A stretch of 64,000 nucleotides of DNA from positions 3,167,269 through 3,231,268 of the forward strand of contig MOYA01000001.1 in NCBI GenBank assembly GCA_001899315.1, in the 5' to 3' direction. The translations under genes and the position numbers were made by a program. The DNA is from Candidatus Obscuribacter phosphatis. Its GTDB lineage: Bacteria > Cyanobacteriota > Vampirovibrionia > Obscuribacterales > Obscuribacteraceae. A model generated the notes under the pieces. The model was not told the DNA's origin, did not search any database, and worked only from the letters and a program-made list of their open reading frames with translations. The stretch's first letter is position 1. Each line of letters begins with the position of its first letter. Below are positions 41,218-50,801 of the stretch, piece after piece.

Positions 41218-42384
41218 AATCATGGCTATGCCCATGCCGCCGCCGACGCAGAGACTGACGCAACCATAGCGCAATTTGCGTTTTTGCAGTTCGATACCGA
41301 TAGAGAGCAAAAGCCTGGCGCCGGTAGCACCAAAGGGATGACCAAGGGCAATGGCACCACCGTTGACGTTCACTTTTTCGCGAGGTAGATGCAATTCTTT
41401 CTCGCAGGCAAGATACTGCACGGCAAAAGCTTCATTGATCTCGAACAAATCAATCTGCTCCATTTTCAGTCCGGCTTTCTCAAGAGCCATCGGTATGGCA
41501 GGCACAGGACCAATACCCATAATCTCTGGCGGCACACCGGCAACAGCCCAAGAAACCACCCGCATCATGGGCGACAGAGACAATGCTTCGGCTTTCTTAG
41601 CCGAAGTAACGACCAGAGCTGCCGCACCGTCCACGATACCGCAAGCATTGCCGGCAGTAACGGTACCACCCTGTCTAAAGACAGGCTTGAGCTTAGCCAA
41701 GCCTTCCAGGGTCGTCTCCGGTCTAGCATGCTCATCTTTCTCGATAATGGTGTTGCCTTTTTTACCGGGCACTTCCACCCCGACAATTTCTTCCCGCAGA
41801 CGTCCGCTTTCCATGGCTTTTGCCGCCAAAGTTTGACTGCGCAAAGCAAACTCGTCTTGGGCTTCTCTACTTATATTGTATTTTTCGCGCAAGTTTTCGG
41901 CGGTCTCACCCATTGAGGCACGGGCATAGGTATCGCGAATATCTAGACCATCCCAAAGTTCCATGTGACCCATGCGACAGCCCCAACGGTTGCTCCAGTT
42001 CAGATAGGGTGTCATCGATAGAGCATCGGTACCGCCGGCCAGTACCACCGATGACATACCCGAGCGAATCTGCATGGCGGCAGTGGCTACGGCATTGACC
42101 CCTGATCCGCAAAGCAGATTGAGAATCAAACCAGGCGTGGTGTCTTTCAGACCATTGCGCAGGGCCACATGTCTTGCTAGATAGATGGCGTCTTTGCTGG
42201 TTTGGATGACATTGCCCATGACCACAGAATCGACAACTTCCGGCTTGACGCCGGACCTTTCCATGGCACCGGCGGCAGCTGCCACGGCTAGGTCGGTGGC
42301 AGACTTAGACGCCAACCCGCCGCCAAAGGCACCGAAAGCGGTACGGGCACCGTTAACGATAACTATTTCATCCATTTCACTCAT
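41203..42384 (-). CDS. Acetyl-CoA acetyltransferase (thiolase)
   Basis: A 393-residue thiolase that condenses or cleaves acetoacetyl-CoA. The active-site residues are all present: Cys92 in LNLLCGSGVNAV, His349 in GGAIALGHPFGATGAR, and Cys379 in SLCVGGGMG. AAGG lies nine bases before ATG 42384. Biosynthetic (PhaA/AtoB) and degradative types cannot be separated from motif alone; no phaB, phaC or other beta-oxidation gene is adjacent. The gene end is duplicated, as described for the repeat at 41182-41217. Confidence 0.93.
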   Translation of the reverse strand: MSEMDEIVIVNGARTAFGAFGGGLASKSATDLAVAAAAGAMERSGVKPEVVDSVVMGNVIQTSKDAIYLARHVALRNGLKDTTPGLILNLLCGSGVNAVATAAMQIRSGMSSVVLAGGTDALSMTPYLNWSNRWGCRMGHMELWDGLDIRDTYARASMGETAENLREKYNISREAQDEFALRSQTLAAKAMESGRLREEIVGVEVPGKKGNTIIEKDEHARPETTLEGLAKLKPVFRQGGTVTAGNACGIVDGAAALVVTSAKKAEALSLSPMMRVVSWAVAGVPPEIMGIGPVPAIPMALEKAGLKMEQIDLFEINEAFAVQYLACEKELHLPREKVNVNGGAIALGHPFGATGARLLLSIGIELQKRKLRYGCVSLCVGGGMGIAMIVERI

Positions 42385-42655
42385 TACATCGAACCTTATC
42401 TAACCGAACCAAAACTCTAGGGCTAGTATCTCACCATGGAAACCACTGAAGCGAACTATCGTTATTCTCAAGCAAATTAGCAAGCGAAGGTGTGAGATCG
42501 GCTCTCAAAGAGGCAAATAAAAAATCAACACTTGGCAAGACTGTCAGAAGCAAAAATAAACAATCTATCAAGAGCATATTAGTTTTAAATACATCAGGCT
42601 AAAATTTGCCTTCTGGAGCCGAATAGGCATTTATCACTTATTGGAGGGTCGAACC

Positions 42656-43756
42656 TTGGCTAAGGTTGGAATACCGAAAGAAATCAAAGACAACGAATAC
42701 CGCGTTGCCATCACCCTGGCTGGAGTCAAATCACTTGCTTCGGAAGGTCATACCGTCTATGTGGAAAAGAATGCCGGTGTCGGCAGCGGGATGAGCGACG
42801 ACGAATACAAAGCCGCCGGGGCGACCATATTGCCCGACGCCGCTTCGGTGTTCGGTGAGTCCGACCTGATCTTGAAAGTGAAAGAGCCCCAAGCTCAAGA
42901 AGTGCCGCTCCTCAAAAAAGGACAATTGCTCTTCACTTATCTGCACTTGGCTGCCATGCCTAAACTGGCCCACGACCTGGCCAAAACCGGCGCCACCTGC
43001 ATTGCCTACGAAACAGTGCAATTGGCAAACGGTCAACTGCCCTTGCTCACCCCCATGTCTGAAATTGCCGGACGTCTCGCTACCCAGATTGGTGCCAATT
43101 ATCTTGAGCGCCCCATGGGTGGACGCGGCGTGTTGCTCGGCGGCGTCCCCGGCGTTGAGCCCGGCGAGATAATCATCGTCGGCGGCGGCGTGGTCGGTAC
43201 AAACGCAGCCAAGATCGCTCTCGGTCTCGGCGCCCGCGTCACAATCTTCGACCTCTCACTAGAAAGACTGCGTTATCTTGATGATGTCTTCGGCGGTCAG
43301 GTTCGCACAGTCTTCTCGGTAGGCCACTATCTCGAGAGTCTACTTCCTCATGCCGACCTGGTTATCGGCGCCGTGCTTATCCCCGGTAAGCAAGCACCCA
43401 AGCTAATCACCAGAGACATGGTCAGCAAAATGAAGAAAGGCGCCGTCATCGTTGACGTAGCCATCGACCAAGGTGGTTGTATCGAGACCATCAAAGCCAC
43501 CACTCACTCGCAACCGGTTTACGAAGTAGACGGTGTTGTACACTACGGCGTCGCCAACATCCCCGGTGCCGTACCGTGGACTTCTACCCGCGCTCTCACC
43601 AACGCCACCATGCCTTACGCTATGAAACTGGCTCGCTTCGGCTATCAAGCCGTTCTCGACGATCCGGCTCTCAACTTGGGCGTAAACATCCACGAAGGTC
43701 AGATCGTACACCCAGGCGTGTTGGAAGCTGTCGGCAGCCCTGTTGCCGCCAAGTAA
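42656..43756 (+). CDS. ald: Alanine dehydrogenase
   Basis: About 366 residues, catalysing reversible oxidative deamination of alanine to pyruvate with NAD. The TTG at 42656 is chosen since GGAGG (42643-42647) is eight bases upstream; the upstream TTG at 42641 overlaps that site. The N-terminal AKVGIPKEIKDNEYRVA is diagnostic. The NAD-binding motif IIIVGGGVVGTNAAKIALGLGA is near residue 170; Lys72-equivalent (LKVKEPQ) and His in TYLHLAAM are the expected catalytic residues. A strong terminator follows. Confidence 0.95.
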   Translation: MAKVGIPKEIKDNEYRVAITLAGVKSLASEGHTVYVEKNAGVGSGMSDDEYKAAGATILPDAASVFGESDLILKVKEPQAQEVPLLKKGQLLFTYLHLAAMPKLAHDLAKTGATCIAYETVQLANGQLPLLTPMSEIAGRLATQIGANYLERPMGGRGVLLGGVPGVEPGEIIIVGGGVVGTNAAKIALGLGARVTIFDLSLERLRYLDDVFGGQVRTVFSVGHYLESLLPHADLVIGAVLIPGKQAPKLITRDMVSKMKKGAVIVDVAIDQGGCIETIKATTHSQPVYEVDGVVHYGVANIPGAVPWTSTRALTNATMPYAMKLARFGYQAVLDDPALNLGVNIHEGQIVHPGVLEAVGSPVAAK

Positions 43757-43774
43757 ACAAACTGGTTAAAATGC

Positions 43775-43806
43775 AAAGAACAAGCCTCCCGGGGCTTGTT
43801 CTTTCT
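43775..43806 (+). terminator. Intrinsic terminator after ald
   Basis: AAAGAACAAGCC (43775-43786) pairs with GGCTTGTTCTTT (43793-43804), a 12-bp stem with a short loop, followed by CTTTTAC. Confidence 0.9.
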
Positions 43807-43834
43807 TTTACTATCTGTGAGAGGTTAGTCAGTG

Positions 43835-44812
43835 ATGAGTTTTATAAAGACCATAGTGGGCTGGCTAACAGGCAAAAAAGCGGAAGCACCGGTCGAATTC
43901 ACTGTAGTCTTCAAGTTAACGGCTCACAAGTTAAAAATGCCTGTCGGCATGCAATCTGAGCCAATGACCAATTCTGGCGACGATGAAACACTAGACGCCT
44001 TCTGGTCTGATGAAGTAGAAAGCGCCAAACTAAAGCAAAAGCGATTCACCGAGCTGATGGCGGAAGCTTTGCAAAAGAGAGACCCGGAAAACACTTACGT
44101 TTGCTCCGACAAATTTTATATCACGGTGACCACTAAAGACGGTCAAAACGGAAGCATCTTCAGCGAAAACATCTGGAGGGAAGTAGCCCACTGTCCAGGC
44201 GAGCGCAAGCCAAAACTGCGAACAACATTAGCCATGGGCGAAATGACGAAAGAGTGCTCGCTCAAGGGAAACCTCGACCGCATCATTCCAACAAGCCGAG
44301 GTAAAAACTACATCGAATATTGCACCAATCAAATGGAAGACAAAATCTTCTATGAAGAGATGACTAAAGATCTCTATATGAGTTTTGTCCTGGACTTGCC
44401 CGATCTCTTCCAATCTGTTTCTAGAGAAGACATAGATGAATGCGGAAAATCGCTGGCTGAACTAAAGGAAATCGCCAAAGACAATTTACGCCGCTGCCTG
44501 CCCGAAGCCATTGATGTGCTCAGTCGAGACAGACGCATCTTTATGCTGGCAGCGGGTGGCAATTATGAAGCCTATACAATTCACTTGCCGGAATGTCTGC
44601 AGCAAATTCGCACGACCTTGGAGCGAGACTTCGCCTTTGCTATACCTGGTCGCGACCTATTTATATTTTGCAAAGCAGATGACGGCGAAGCCATGTTCAC
44701 TCTGCAAGAGCAAGCCAAGCTATTGTTCAAAGATCATTCCCGTCCAATAACGCCGGGCTTGTTTCTATTTGAAGATGGACAAATGAAGGCAATCGAAATA
44801 AGCGCCAGCTGA
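43835..44812 (+). CDS. DUF1444-like protein
   Basis: About 325 residues from ATG 43835 (GTG 43832 is equally placed behind GAGAGG). The C-terminal half fits the DUF1444 pattern: FMLAAGGNYEAYTIHLP, then FAFAIPGRDLFIFCKADD, then RPITPGLFLFEDGQM. The family is uncharacterised and cytosolic. The N-terminal 130 residues are less conserved, with a possible weak membrane-proximal helix (MSFIKTIVGWLTG). No operon partner; the terminator of ald separates it from upstream. Confidence 0.6.
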   Translation: MSFIKTIVGWLTGKKAEAPVEFTVVFKLTAHKLKMPVGMQSEPMTNSGDDETLDAFWSDEVESAKLKQKRFTELMAEALQKRDPENTYVCSDKFYITVTTKDGQNGSIFSENIWREVAHCPGERKPKLRTTLAMGEMTKECSLKGNLDRIIPTSRGKNYIEYCTNQMEDKIFYEEMTKDLYMSFVLDLPDLFQSVSREDIDECGKSLAELKEIAKDNLRRCLPEAIDVLSRDRRIFMLAAGGNYEAYTIHLPECLQQIRTTLERDFAFAIPGRDLFIFCKADDGEAMFTLQEQAKLLFKDHSRPITPGLFLFEDGQMKAIEISAS

Positions 44813-44835
44813 AGCCAGCAAGACACCTTAGAGAT

Positions 44836-46113
44836 TTATCTAGTGGCAGGCACCGAGCCGGCACCAACCATGACACCACTACCGGTTAACCTGGCGGCGA
44901 TGCGCTGATTGCTGCATATTGCATCAGCAACCGCGCTAAAGAGCTTGGTGCCGCCTTTGAGATTTAAATGGGCGCAATCTTCAAAATCATCCAAATCATA
45001 ACCATTAGTTTTTCCAGGCTCTACAATCGGCACCTGATACCTAGAGGCAACCTCTTGCACAGTATCTTCAAAGCGCTTGAGGTCGTACTTGCCTTTCTGC
45101 ATCAAGTCATAGTTTTGTCTTGTCAGCGGCATATTGACCACGCAAACCGGCACATCATTATCTTGAGCCAACTTAAACAGCTTCTCTAAGAAAGTCTTTT
45201 GGTTCTGAAACTGCTCTTCACTAAAGGTGGTATATATTTCTCTATAATCATTGAGTTGTTTAAGCTCGTTGCGAGGCTGTTGATAGACAGCTTCAGCTTC
45301 CCAATATTTATCGACTTCAAAAATATTGGCTGGTTTCTCGCCCTTCTCGCCTTTATTGATCTGCTGTTTAGCCGTATATAGATCGACAGGATGCCCAGTC
45401 AGACGGCTTGCCGCCTGGGCAAAGATACTCTTATAGTCATTGCGGGCGGCGGCATAGGTCCAAACTTTAGATATGGCAAACTCGGTCAAAGAAGCAAAAT
45501 CGGGCTTGGTGGCCAGCAAATCATCGAAATTCTGCATATCCGACAAAATTTCGAAAGTAGGACTTTTACCGATTTGCGATTTGTTATTGGCACAAAGATC
45601 GCGCGGCGCCATAAAGAGCAAAACCAATTCCGGCTTCTTACCGCTTTTTAGATACTTTTCTAAAATCAAATACTGGTCTGACACCACCGCCGCCACCACC
45701 GAAGCATTCACGGCTTTAATCTTGCGGTCTAGCTTCTCGCTCAGCTCTTTCTCTAGATAATTAGCTCTACTGTAGGGGCAAATCTGATAACGCACATAAG
45801 TGGAATCCCAACGAGTCTTCCCCTCTTTCATGACGTCATCGAGGTGCGCCATCGGATAAAGAGAAAGAGAAGTACCGAGCATCAAAACCTGAGGATTCTC
45901 AGACGAACTAATGATCTTGGGTAACTTACCGACCATGTTGTTCTGTCTAATTGTGGTCAAGCCGGTACAAAACAACAAATTAAGAGGCTGGGTCTTTTCC
46001 ACCAAGTAGCTAAAGCCGAATAAAGAGATAAGCGTCAATATAGAAGCACTACCGGCCAGGCGCCGCAGGGCTCTCTTGCTTAAATCTATCGCTTTGCTTA
46101 AACCGCCGCTCAT
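44836..46113 (-). CDS. Membrane-anchored SGNH/GDSL-like hydrolase or acyltransferase
   Basis: About 425 residues from ATG 46113. One N-terminal membrane helix (SASILTLISLFGFSYLV) anchors an extracytoplasmic domain. The SGNH nucleophile block reads VLMLGTSLSLYP (about residues 78-89) and the C-terminal Asp-x-x-His is in DFEDCAHLNLKGG (about residue 383). Proteins of this layout (DltD/AlgX-like, DUF1574) transfer or remove acyl groups on surface polymers. It is divergent from a GT-B-type glycosyltransferase gene, consistent with surface polysaccharide modification. No clear ribosome site; TATATAA lies 7-13 bases upstream of the ATG. Confidence 0.65.
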   Translation of the reverse strand: MSGGLSKAIDLSKRALRRLAGSASILTLISLFGFSYLVEKTQPLNLLFCTGLTTIRQNNMVGKLPKIISSSENPQVLMLGTSLSLYPMAHLDDVMKEGKTRWDSTYVRYQICPYSRANYLEKELSEKLDRKIKAVNASVVAAVVSDQYLILEKYLKSGKKPELVLLFMAPRDLCANNKSQIGKSPTFEILSDMQNFDDLLATKPDFASLTEFAISKVWTYAAARNDYKSIFAQAASRLTGHPVDLYTAKQQINKGEKGEKPANIFEVDKYWEAEAVYQQPRNELKQLNDYREIYTTFSEEQFQNQKTFLEKLFKLAQDNDVPVCVVNMPLTRQNYDLMQKGKYDLKRFEDTVQEVASRYQVPIVEPGKTNGYDLDDFEDCAHLNLKGGTKLFSAVADAICSNQRIAARLTGSGVMVGAGSVPATR

Positions 46114-46185
46114 AATCACTTATATAGACCGTATCGCTCAGATCATAAGTTCTAAAGCGGTAGCTTCCATTAACCGAAGTTCATC

Positions 46186-47895
46186 ATGGCGGTCGTCCTA
46201 CCGCTTGCCTGGAAACTGTGGCAAACTAGAAACATGACGAATATAAAAGGCTTAGTCCCCGGCTTCATCAAACGCGGCATCAAAGCTGCTATTTCCAGCC
46301 CTACCCCACAGGGCGCAGACGCCATTGAACAGGCAAGAGGCGCAGTCGAACACGACATAAACACCCTCTTACCGCCTTCAAAACTTACCACCGAGCCCGG
46401 AATCTCAACAGCCGCGGTCTTTCACAATTTCTTTGCCGACTTTAATCGCCTTTGTGATGAAAACAAGGAAGAGTCATTAAAGATTCTCAAGAAAGACTAC
46501 CCAGCTCTTACGAGCGTAGCCGCCCCGGCTCGCGACTTTCTTAACCACTGCAGCACTATCAGCCCGCCCCTAGACAGCGCCGTGCGCAGACAGTTTTTCA
46601 ATAACCTGCCTTTCGTCAATTCGCCCCTGAGCTACGAACTACTCAATTACAAAAACAAGTTGCCGCGTGTGGGGCTGCTCTACTATCCAAACCCCGAACC
46701 GAAAGATTTTTTGATTGACAGCCTGGAAGGACTTTGTCAGGTTGACGACATGGAACCGGGCGAGCTTTTGTCTCGGGTCTGGCAAGGTCGCGAATGCGAC
46801 TTTAATTTATACAGACAGATTCTCAAAGATGAGATCAAAAGCGAATTGGAAAAACTGCCCCAGAGTTTCTGGCAGCACTTTCCCGACCAAGAATGGTTTC
46901 TCAACGAAATCACTCAACACACCCAATACCAAATGGCTTTCAAGCAACTTTTAGATCAAGATTACTGGGACTTGATTATTGTCGGCGCCATGGAAACCAG
47001 TCTCGGTCATACTCTTTATGATTGCCTGGACGGTAAGCGTCCGCCTGTACTCTATTTCCATCACGGGCATTTGAGCGGCGAACCGCTCGAGAACTTGTTC
47101 CTGAAAGCCGACCATTATCTAGCCAAAGGCAAGCCGGAAGAAAACTACTTTCTCAATCTCGGCATAAGCAAAGAGCAAATCACCACTTTCGGCTCGATTA
47201 GAGAAGAAGCCTTTCCCCGCCCGGAAGCAATAGAAGCAGAAAGGCATAGACAACGACTGGCTCTCAACATTCCAGATGATGCCACCGCCATTGTCTATGG
47301 TCTTACTTTAGACATTTATCTCTACGAAAAGAAAACCTGCGAAGAACTCACCGAGCTGATGATTGAAAGTTTCGCAAAACTAGCCAGCGAAGAGAAAGTG
47401 CATAAGCCCTATCTATTTTTGAAATATCATCCGGCACCACGCTCAGATAAGTATTTCAGCTTTAGTCGCAAACAAATGCCCCTGCATCATTTTTATGATC
47501 GCCTAAAGCCGCTTGGCTATGAATTAAGGCTGATCAAAGAATTGAAACCATATTTAAAAGCAGCCGACTGTTTCGTCGCTCACGAGTCGGCAACTCTGAT
47601 AGATGCCCTTGAGCTAGGCTGCCCTACTTTGTCGCTTTTGTATCACCAAGGCAAAGGTCAGCCACTAATGAGCTTCGAGGCTTATGGCGAACATAAAAGT
47701 CATAGACTGCTGACTGATTTTGATGAACCCGCCACTATTGCCTCGGTGATTAAAGAAATTACCGACTGCCCCCGCCAGCAGGTCTGCAAAGAAGGAGAGG
47801 CAGTATGGCAGGCAATCTTCGGTCAAGGCAGAACAGACAGTGTGGCAAAGATGCTCAAACTAGCAAACAGCTATTTAAGGTCAAACAGTGAATAG
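46186..47895 (+). CDS. GT-B-type glycosyltransferase/glycerophosphotransferase-like protein
   Basis: Up to 569 residues; ATG 46234 (MTNIKGLVPGFIKRG) may be the true start, as neither has a good ribosome site. The C-terminal half shows a GT-B donor-site pattern: YFHHGHLSGEP, ADHYLAKGKPEEN, LFLKYHPAPRSD and AADCFVAHESATLIDALELGCPTLSL. This resembles capsule or teichoic-acid type transferases. No membrane helix. Acceptor and donor are unknown. It overlaps the following TPR gene by eight bases and is divergent from the SGNH protein gene. Confidence 0.65.
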   Translation: MAVVLPLAWKLWQTRNMTNIKGLVPGFIKRGIKAAISSPTPQGADAIEQARGAVEHDINTLLPPSKLTTEPGISTAAVFHNFFADFNRLCDENKEESLKILKKDYPALTSVAAPARDFLNHCSTISPPLDSAVRRQFFNNLPFVNSPLSYELLNYKNKLPRVGLLYYPNPEPKDFLIDSLEGLCQVDDMEPGELLSRVWQGRECDFNLYRQILKDEIKSELEKLPQSFWQHFPDQEWFLNEITQHTQYQMAFKQLLDQDYWDLIIVGAMETSLGHTLYDCLDGKRPPVLYFHHGHLSGEPLENLFLKADHYLAKGKPEENYFLNLGISKEQITTFGSIREEAFPRPEAIEAERHRQRLALNIPDDATAIVYGLTLDIYLYEKKTCEELTELMIESFAKLASEEKVHKPYLFLKYHPAPRSDKYFSFSRKQMPLHHFYDRLKPLGYELRLIKELKPYLKAADCFVAHESATLIDALELGCPTLSLLYHQGKGQPLMSFEAYGEHKSHRLLTDFDEPATIASVIKEITDCPRQQVCKEGEAVWQAIFGQGRTDSVAKMLKLANSYLRSNSE

Positions 47896-48916
47896 AGCTT
47901 TTTCGATTAGCCTTGTAGCACTGCTAATGGTGGCACCAAGTTGGTCTAGTCATGCTAATGCGGGTCCGCCCCCAAATAAAAGCAGTAAAGCGACGACTGA
48001 AGCCAAAGCCCGAAGCAAAGTAATCTTAGTGGCAAGCGTTAATAAGGTCAAAGACCTGAAAAAGCAAATAGACTTGGTGAGAGAAAGCAGTCCCGTAGAT
48101 GAAGAACTAGTTTTTTACTACTCACAAAGAATACTCATTTTTACCAACCAGGTGGAAGCAGTTCACCGCAATGTAGCAGACGCAATCAAGAAACATCCCA
48201 ACTGGGCTTTACCATATCTAGTGGAAGCGGATATTGCCGAACTGGAGTTTAGAGAAGAGGACCAAGCAAAGTACTTGCAAAAGGCGCTTGCCGTGCAACC
48301 ACTTTGTATGAATGCAGTCTTTAAGCTAGCCGAGATGAAGCGCCATACTGGACACCCTACTGAAGCCGAAGCAATTTTACAAAAGGCGCTAGAAGCGCTG
48401 CCACGCACACCACAAAGTATCCTATCTCGCCGCGAAGTTTTGAAAGAATTGGCAAATTTGCAAAAAGACCTAAGAGATTTAAGTGGCGCTACAGCGACAC
48501 TAGAGGAGGCTTACGCCCTTAAGACCAAAGATGCTCTCACCTCAAGCAAACTAGCCGAGGTTTATTTGCTTGCGGAGAAATATCAACAAGCCAAAGCAGT
48601 CTGTGACCAGACGATTAAAGACAAATATGAAGACACTTCAATTTACTACTGGCGGGCCCAGGCCTATTTCAAGTTGAAGAAACTGAAAGAAGCCGAACAA
48701 GATCTAGATCGCTATCTTGGACCGGCCTTCAAGAAGCCAAATGCTTCGCTTATGCATACAATCTCTGTCGAATCAAAAATAAGAAAGGCGCTTGATCTTA
48801 GAGCAAAAATCTATGAACAAACCGGGCGAAAAGAACTTGCACGCGCAGAGCGAGCCCATCTCGACGCTCTACAAAAAGAAACCTACGAGAATACTCTTTT
48901 CCGCAGCGGCAAATAA
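47888..48916 (+). CDS. Exported TPR protein, copy 1 of a tandem pair
   Basis: 342 residues from GTG 47888, overlapping the glycosyltransferase gene by eight bases. The signal peptide (residues 4-24) ends Ala-Asn-Ala. TPR units cover about residues 90-320: PYLVEADIAELEFREEDQAKYLQKAL and AVFKLAEMKRHTGHPTEAEAILQKAL. The C-terminal EQTGRKELARAERAHLDALQKETYEN is shared almost residue by residue with the next gene, so this is a tandem duplication. Likely a periplasmic scaffold. Confidence 0.78.
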   Translation: MNRAFSISLVALLMVAPSWSSHANAGPPPNKSSKATTEAKARSKVILVASVNKVKDLKKQIDLVRESSPVDEELVFYYSQRILIFTNQVEAVHRNVADAIKKHPNWALPYLVEADIAELEFREEDQAKYLQKALAVQPLCMNAVFKLAEMKRHTGHPTEAEAILQKALEALPRTPQSILSRREVLKELANLQKDLRDLSGATATLEEAYALKTKDALTSSKLAEVYLLAEKYQQAKAVCDQTIKDKYEDTSIYYWRAQAYFKLKKLKEAEQDLDRYLGPAFKKPNASLMHTISVESKIRKALDLRAKIYEQTGRKELARAERAHLDALQKETYENTLFRSGK

Positions 48917-48959
48917 CAAAGACAAAGCATTACAGCAACAAGAGAAACAACCAATAAAA

Positions 48960-48998
48960 ATGACCACCCCCAAACAATGACCACCCCGAACAATGACC
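48960..48998 (+). repeat. Tandem repeat of a translation-start region
   Basis: ATGACCACCCCCAAACA (48960) is followed by ATGACCACCCCGAACA (48977) and then by ATGACC (48993), which is the start of the next gene. The periods are 17 and 16 bases, so the three ATGs are in different frames. The first opens a six-codon ORF whose TGA overlaps the second ATG; the second opens a twelve-codon ORF that ends inside the gene. Confidence 0.85.
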
Positions 48999-50057
48999 AA
49001 GAAATTGAATACTAGCCTAAAGAGAGATAACCGGCTGCTCGTGGTGCCGGCTATCTTGCAGCCGGCTTTGCTTAGCGCTGGTTGCTGTCTGGTTTTTGCC
49101 GCAGGACCAAGCCAAGTTAAAGCAAATAGTAACTCTAGTTTGGGCAGTCAGAAAAAATTGCTTTTCGTTGTTCCATATAAAGATCCAAAACTCATTATTC
49201 AGGCACTAAAAAATCTGCAATTTCAAAAAAATGTGCCGCCAGAAGTTCCCTTTTATTACGAGCAAAGGCTCTTGATTTTCAGCAAGCGTCTTGACGAAGC
49301 CAAGAAAAACATTGCAGACAAACTCAAAACAAATCCGAATTGGTCACTACTCTATTTCTTGCAATCAGACATTGCCGAGCTTGAGTTTAGAGAAGAAGAT
49401 CAGATATTGCTGCTTAAGAAAGCCCTAGCAGCAGAACCTGAATGTGTCGGCGCAGCGTTCAAACTCTCTGATTATTACAAAGAAACAGGAAAGCCGGAAG
49501 AATCGGTGAAGATACTGAAAAACACACTAGCTCGCCTACCAGGCAATTTGAGCCCGGAGAGAATCGAGACACTGAAGAATCTCTCAAAAGTGCAACTCAA
49601 CCTCAAGGACTATGCTGGTGCAGAGGCATCTCTGAAAGAGGCAATTCAACTGTATCCGATAGATAGCTTCAATCACAGCCTTCTCATAGGTGTATATATA
49701 GAAAGTGGCCGATGGAAAGATGTGAAAGCCACAGCCGACCAGGTACTAAAGAGCAAAAACATAGAGCCTTCTTTTTACTATTTCCGAGCCCTAGCTAATT
49801 TCAATTTGGGTAATCTCAAAGAAGCTGAAAAAGACTTAGATACGTTTATTAGCGGTTGCTCGGCGCCGCAACACGATCTGCAAAATCTTCCAGCCCACTC
49901 AGTCTTGAAAAAAGCAAGAGAACTTAGAGCTGAAATTTATGAAAAGACCGGTCGAAAAAATCAGGCAGCCAAAGACCGAAACTATCTTAAGGGACTGCAG
50001 AAAGAAGCCTTCGACAACTGCATCTTTAGAGAGAGTTCGCTAAAAAAGAAGAAATAA
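48993..50057 (+). CDS. Exported TPR protein, copy 2 of a tandem pair
   Basis: 354 residues. The signal peptide (about residues 12-45) is longer than in copy 1. Shared blocks with copy 1 include FYYEQRLLIFSKRLDEAKKNIADKL, DIAELEFREEDQ and the C-terminal EKTGRKNQAAKDRNYLKGLQKEAF. The ATG at 48993 is the third of three repeated ATGACC starts, and no Shine-Dalgarno sequence is evident near it, so the two short upstream frames may influence its translation. The C-terminus is Lys-rich. Confidence 0.75.
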   Translation: MTKKLNTSLKRDNRLLVVPAILQPALLSAGCCLVFAAGPSQVKANSNSSLGSQKKLLFVVPYKDPKLIIQALKNLQFQKNVPPEVPFYYEQRLLIFSKRLDEAKKNIADKLKTNPNWSLLYFLQSDIAELEFREEDQILLLKKALAAEPECVGAAFKLSDYYKETGKPEESVKILKNTLARLPGNLSPERIETLKNLSKVQLNLKDYAGAEASLKEAIQLYPIDSFNHSLLIGVYIESGRWKDVKATADQVLKSKNIEPSFYYFRALANFNLGNLKEAEKDLDTFISGCSAPQHDLQNLPAHSVLKKARELRAEIYEKTGRKNQAAKDRNYLKGLQKEAFDNCIFRESSLKKKK

Positions 50058-50178
50058 AACCGACTAGCGCATTAAATTAGAAATGAAGTCAACCCCCTCC
50101 AAACTCTAGTAATTGCACTATACGATAGTATGATGTTCAGAGGAAAAGAGAACGACTAGTTTCTCACTTGGTGCGAAG

Positions 50179-50787
50179 TCAGTTAGTGACAGCATCCACA
50201 ATTTCTCTGCCTCTATATTGTCCACGGCGGCGAACATCAAACTCTCGCACCACCTGCTTTAGCTTAGGACCTGGTTGGGCAACAAATCTAATTCTCTTTC
50301 CCTGCGCATCATCTAGCAGAGTAATGGTGGCACTTGCGCAGGGACGAACCTCAACCAGATATCTTTCTCTCTTGAAATTTCTGTCTAGAAAGTATTCGAC
50401 TTCCTGCAATTGGCATGCAAACTTTCCATAATTATAATGACTGATCTCATAAAAGTACCTAACTTGATATTCGACTCCATCCACCTTAATTGGCTCACTA
50501 TAGTGGCTTTGATGCTTACCTTCAAAGTCCGGTGAAAAGAATTGGATGCCGGTGACAAACAGAATCAGAGCCATTGGCAACCCTAGCAAGATTGAAACAA
50601 GCAGGCGAAATCGAAACGGCGGTAGACTAAACAATTCTCTTATCAAAAGCAATTGAATGAAAATTGTTAACGACAAAGACAATCGCTTCGCTAACAGACT
50701 GGCAGGCTCATAAGCTCCTGGATGAGAAACAAAAGTAAGCAGCAAAAGAAGAGAGAAAACTCGCATTAGAATTTTTAGAACCGGCAT
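50179..50787 (-). CDS. Small membrane protein
   Basis: About 202 residues from ATG 50787 with AGGCGG ten bases upstream. Two or three membrane helices are in the first 90 residues (ILMRVFSLLLLLTFVSH; LSLTIFIQLLLIREL; LLVSILLGLPMALILFVTG). A soluble domain of about 110 residues follows, with alternating Tyr-rich strands (YQVRYFYEISHYNYGKFAC). No family recognised. It follows the lipoprotein gene on the same strand after 14 bases. Confidence 0.65.
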   Translation of the reverse strand: MPVLKILMRVFSLLLLLTFVSHPGAYEPASLLAKRLSLSLTIFIQLLLIRELFSLPPFRFRLLVSILLGLPMALILFVTGIQFFSPDFEGKHQSHYSEPIKVDGVEYQVRYFYEISHYNYGKFACQLQEVEYFLDRNFKRERYLVEVRPCASATITLLDDAQGKRIRFVAQPGPKLKQVVREFDVRRRGQYRGREIVDAVTN

Positions 50788-50801
50788 AAAATACAAGCCG
50801 C

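Noticed and set aside
41152..41263. An extended N-terminus for the gene ending at 39986, overlapping the thiolase gene
   Set aside because: The extra residues are Arg/His-rich products of the thiolase 3' end in another frame; ATG 41152 avoids the overlap.
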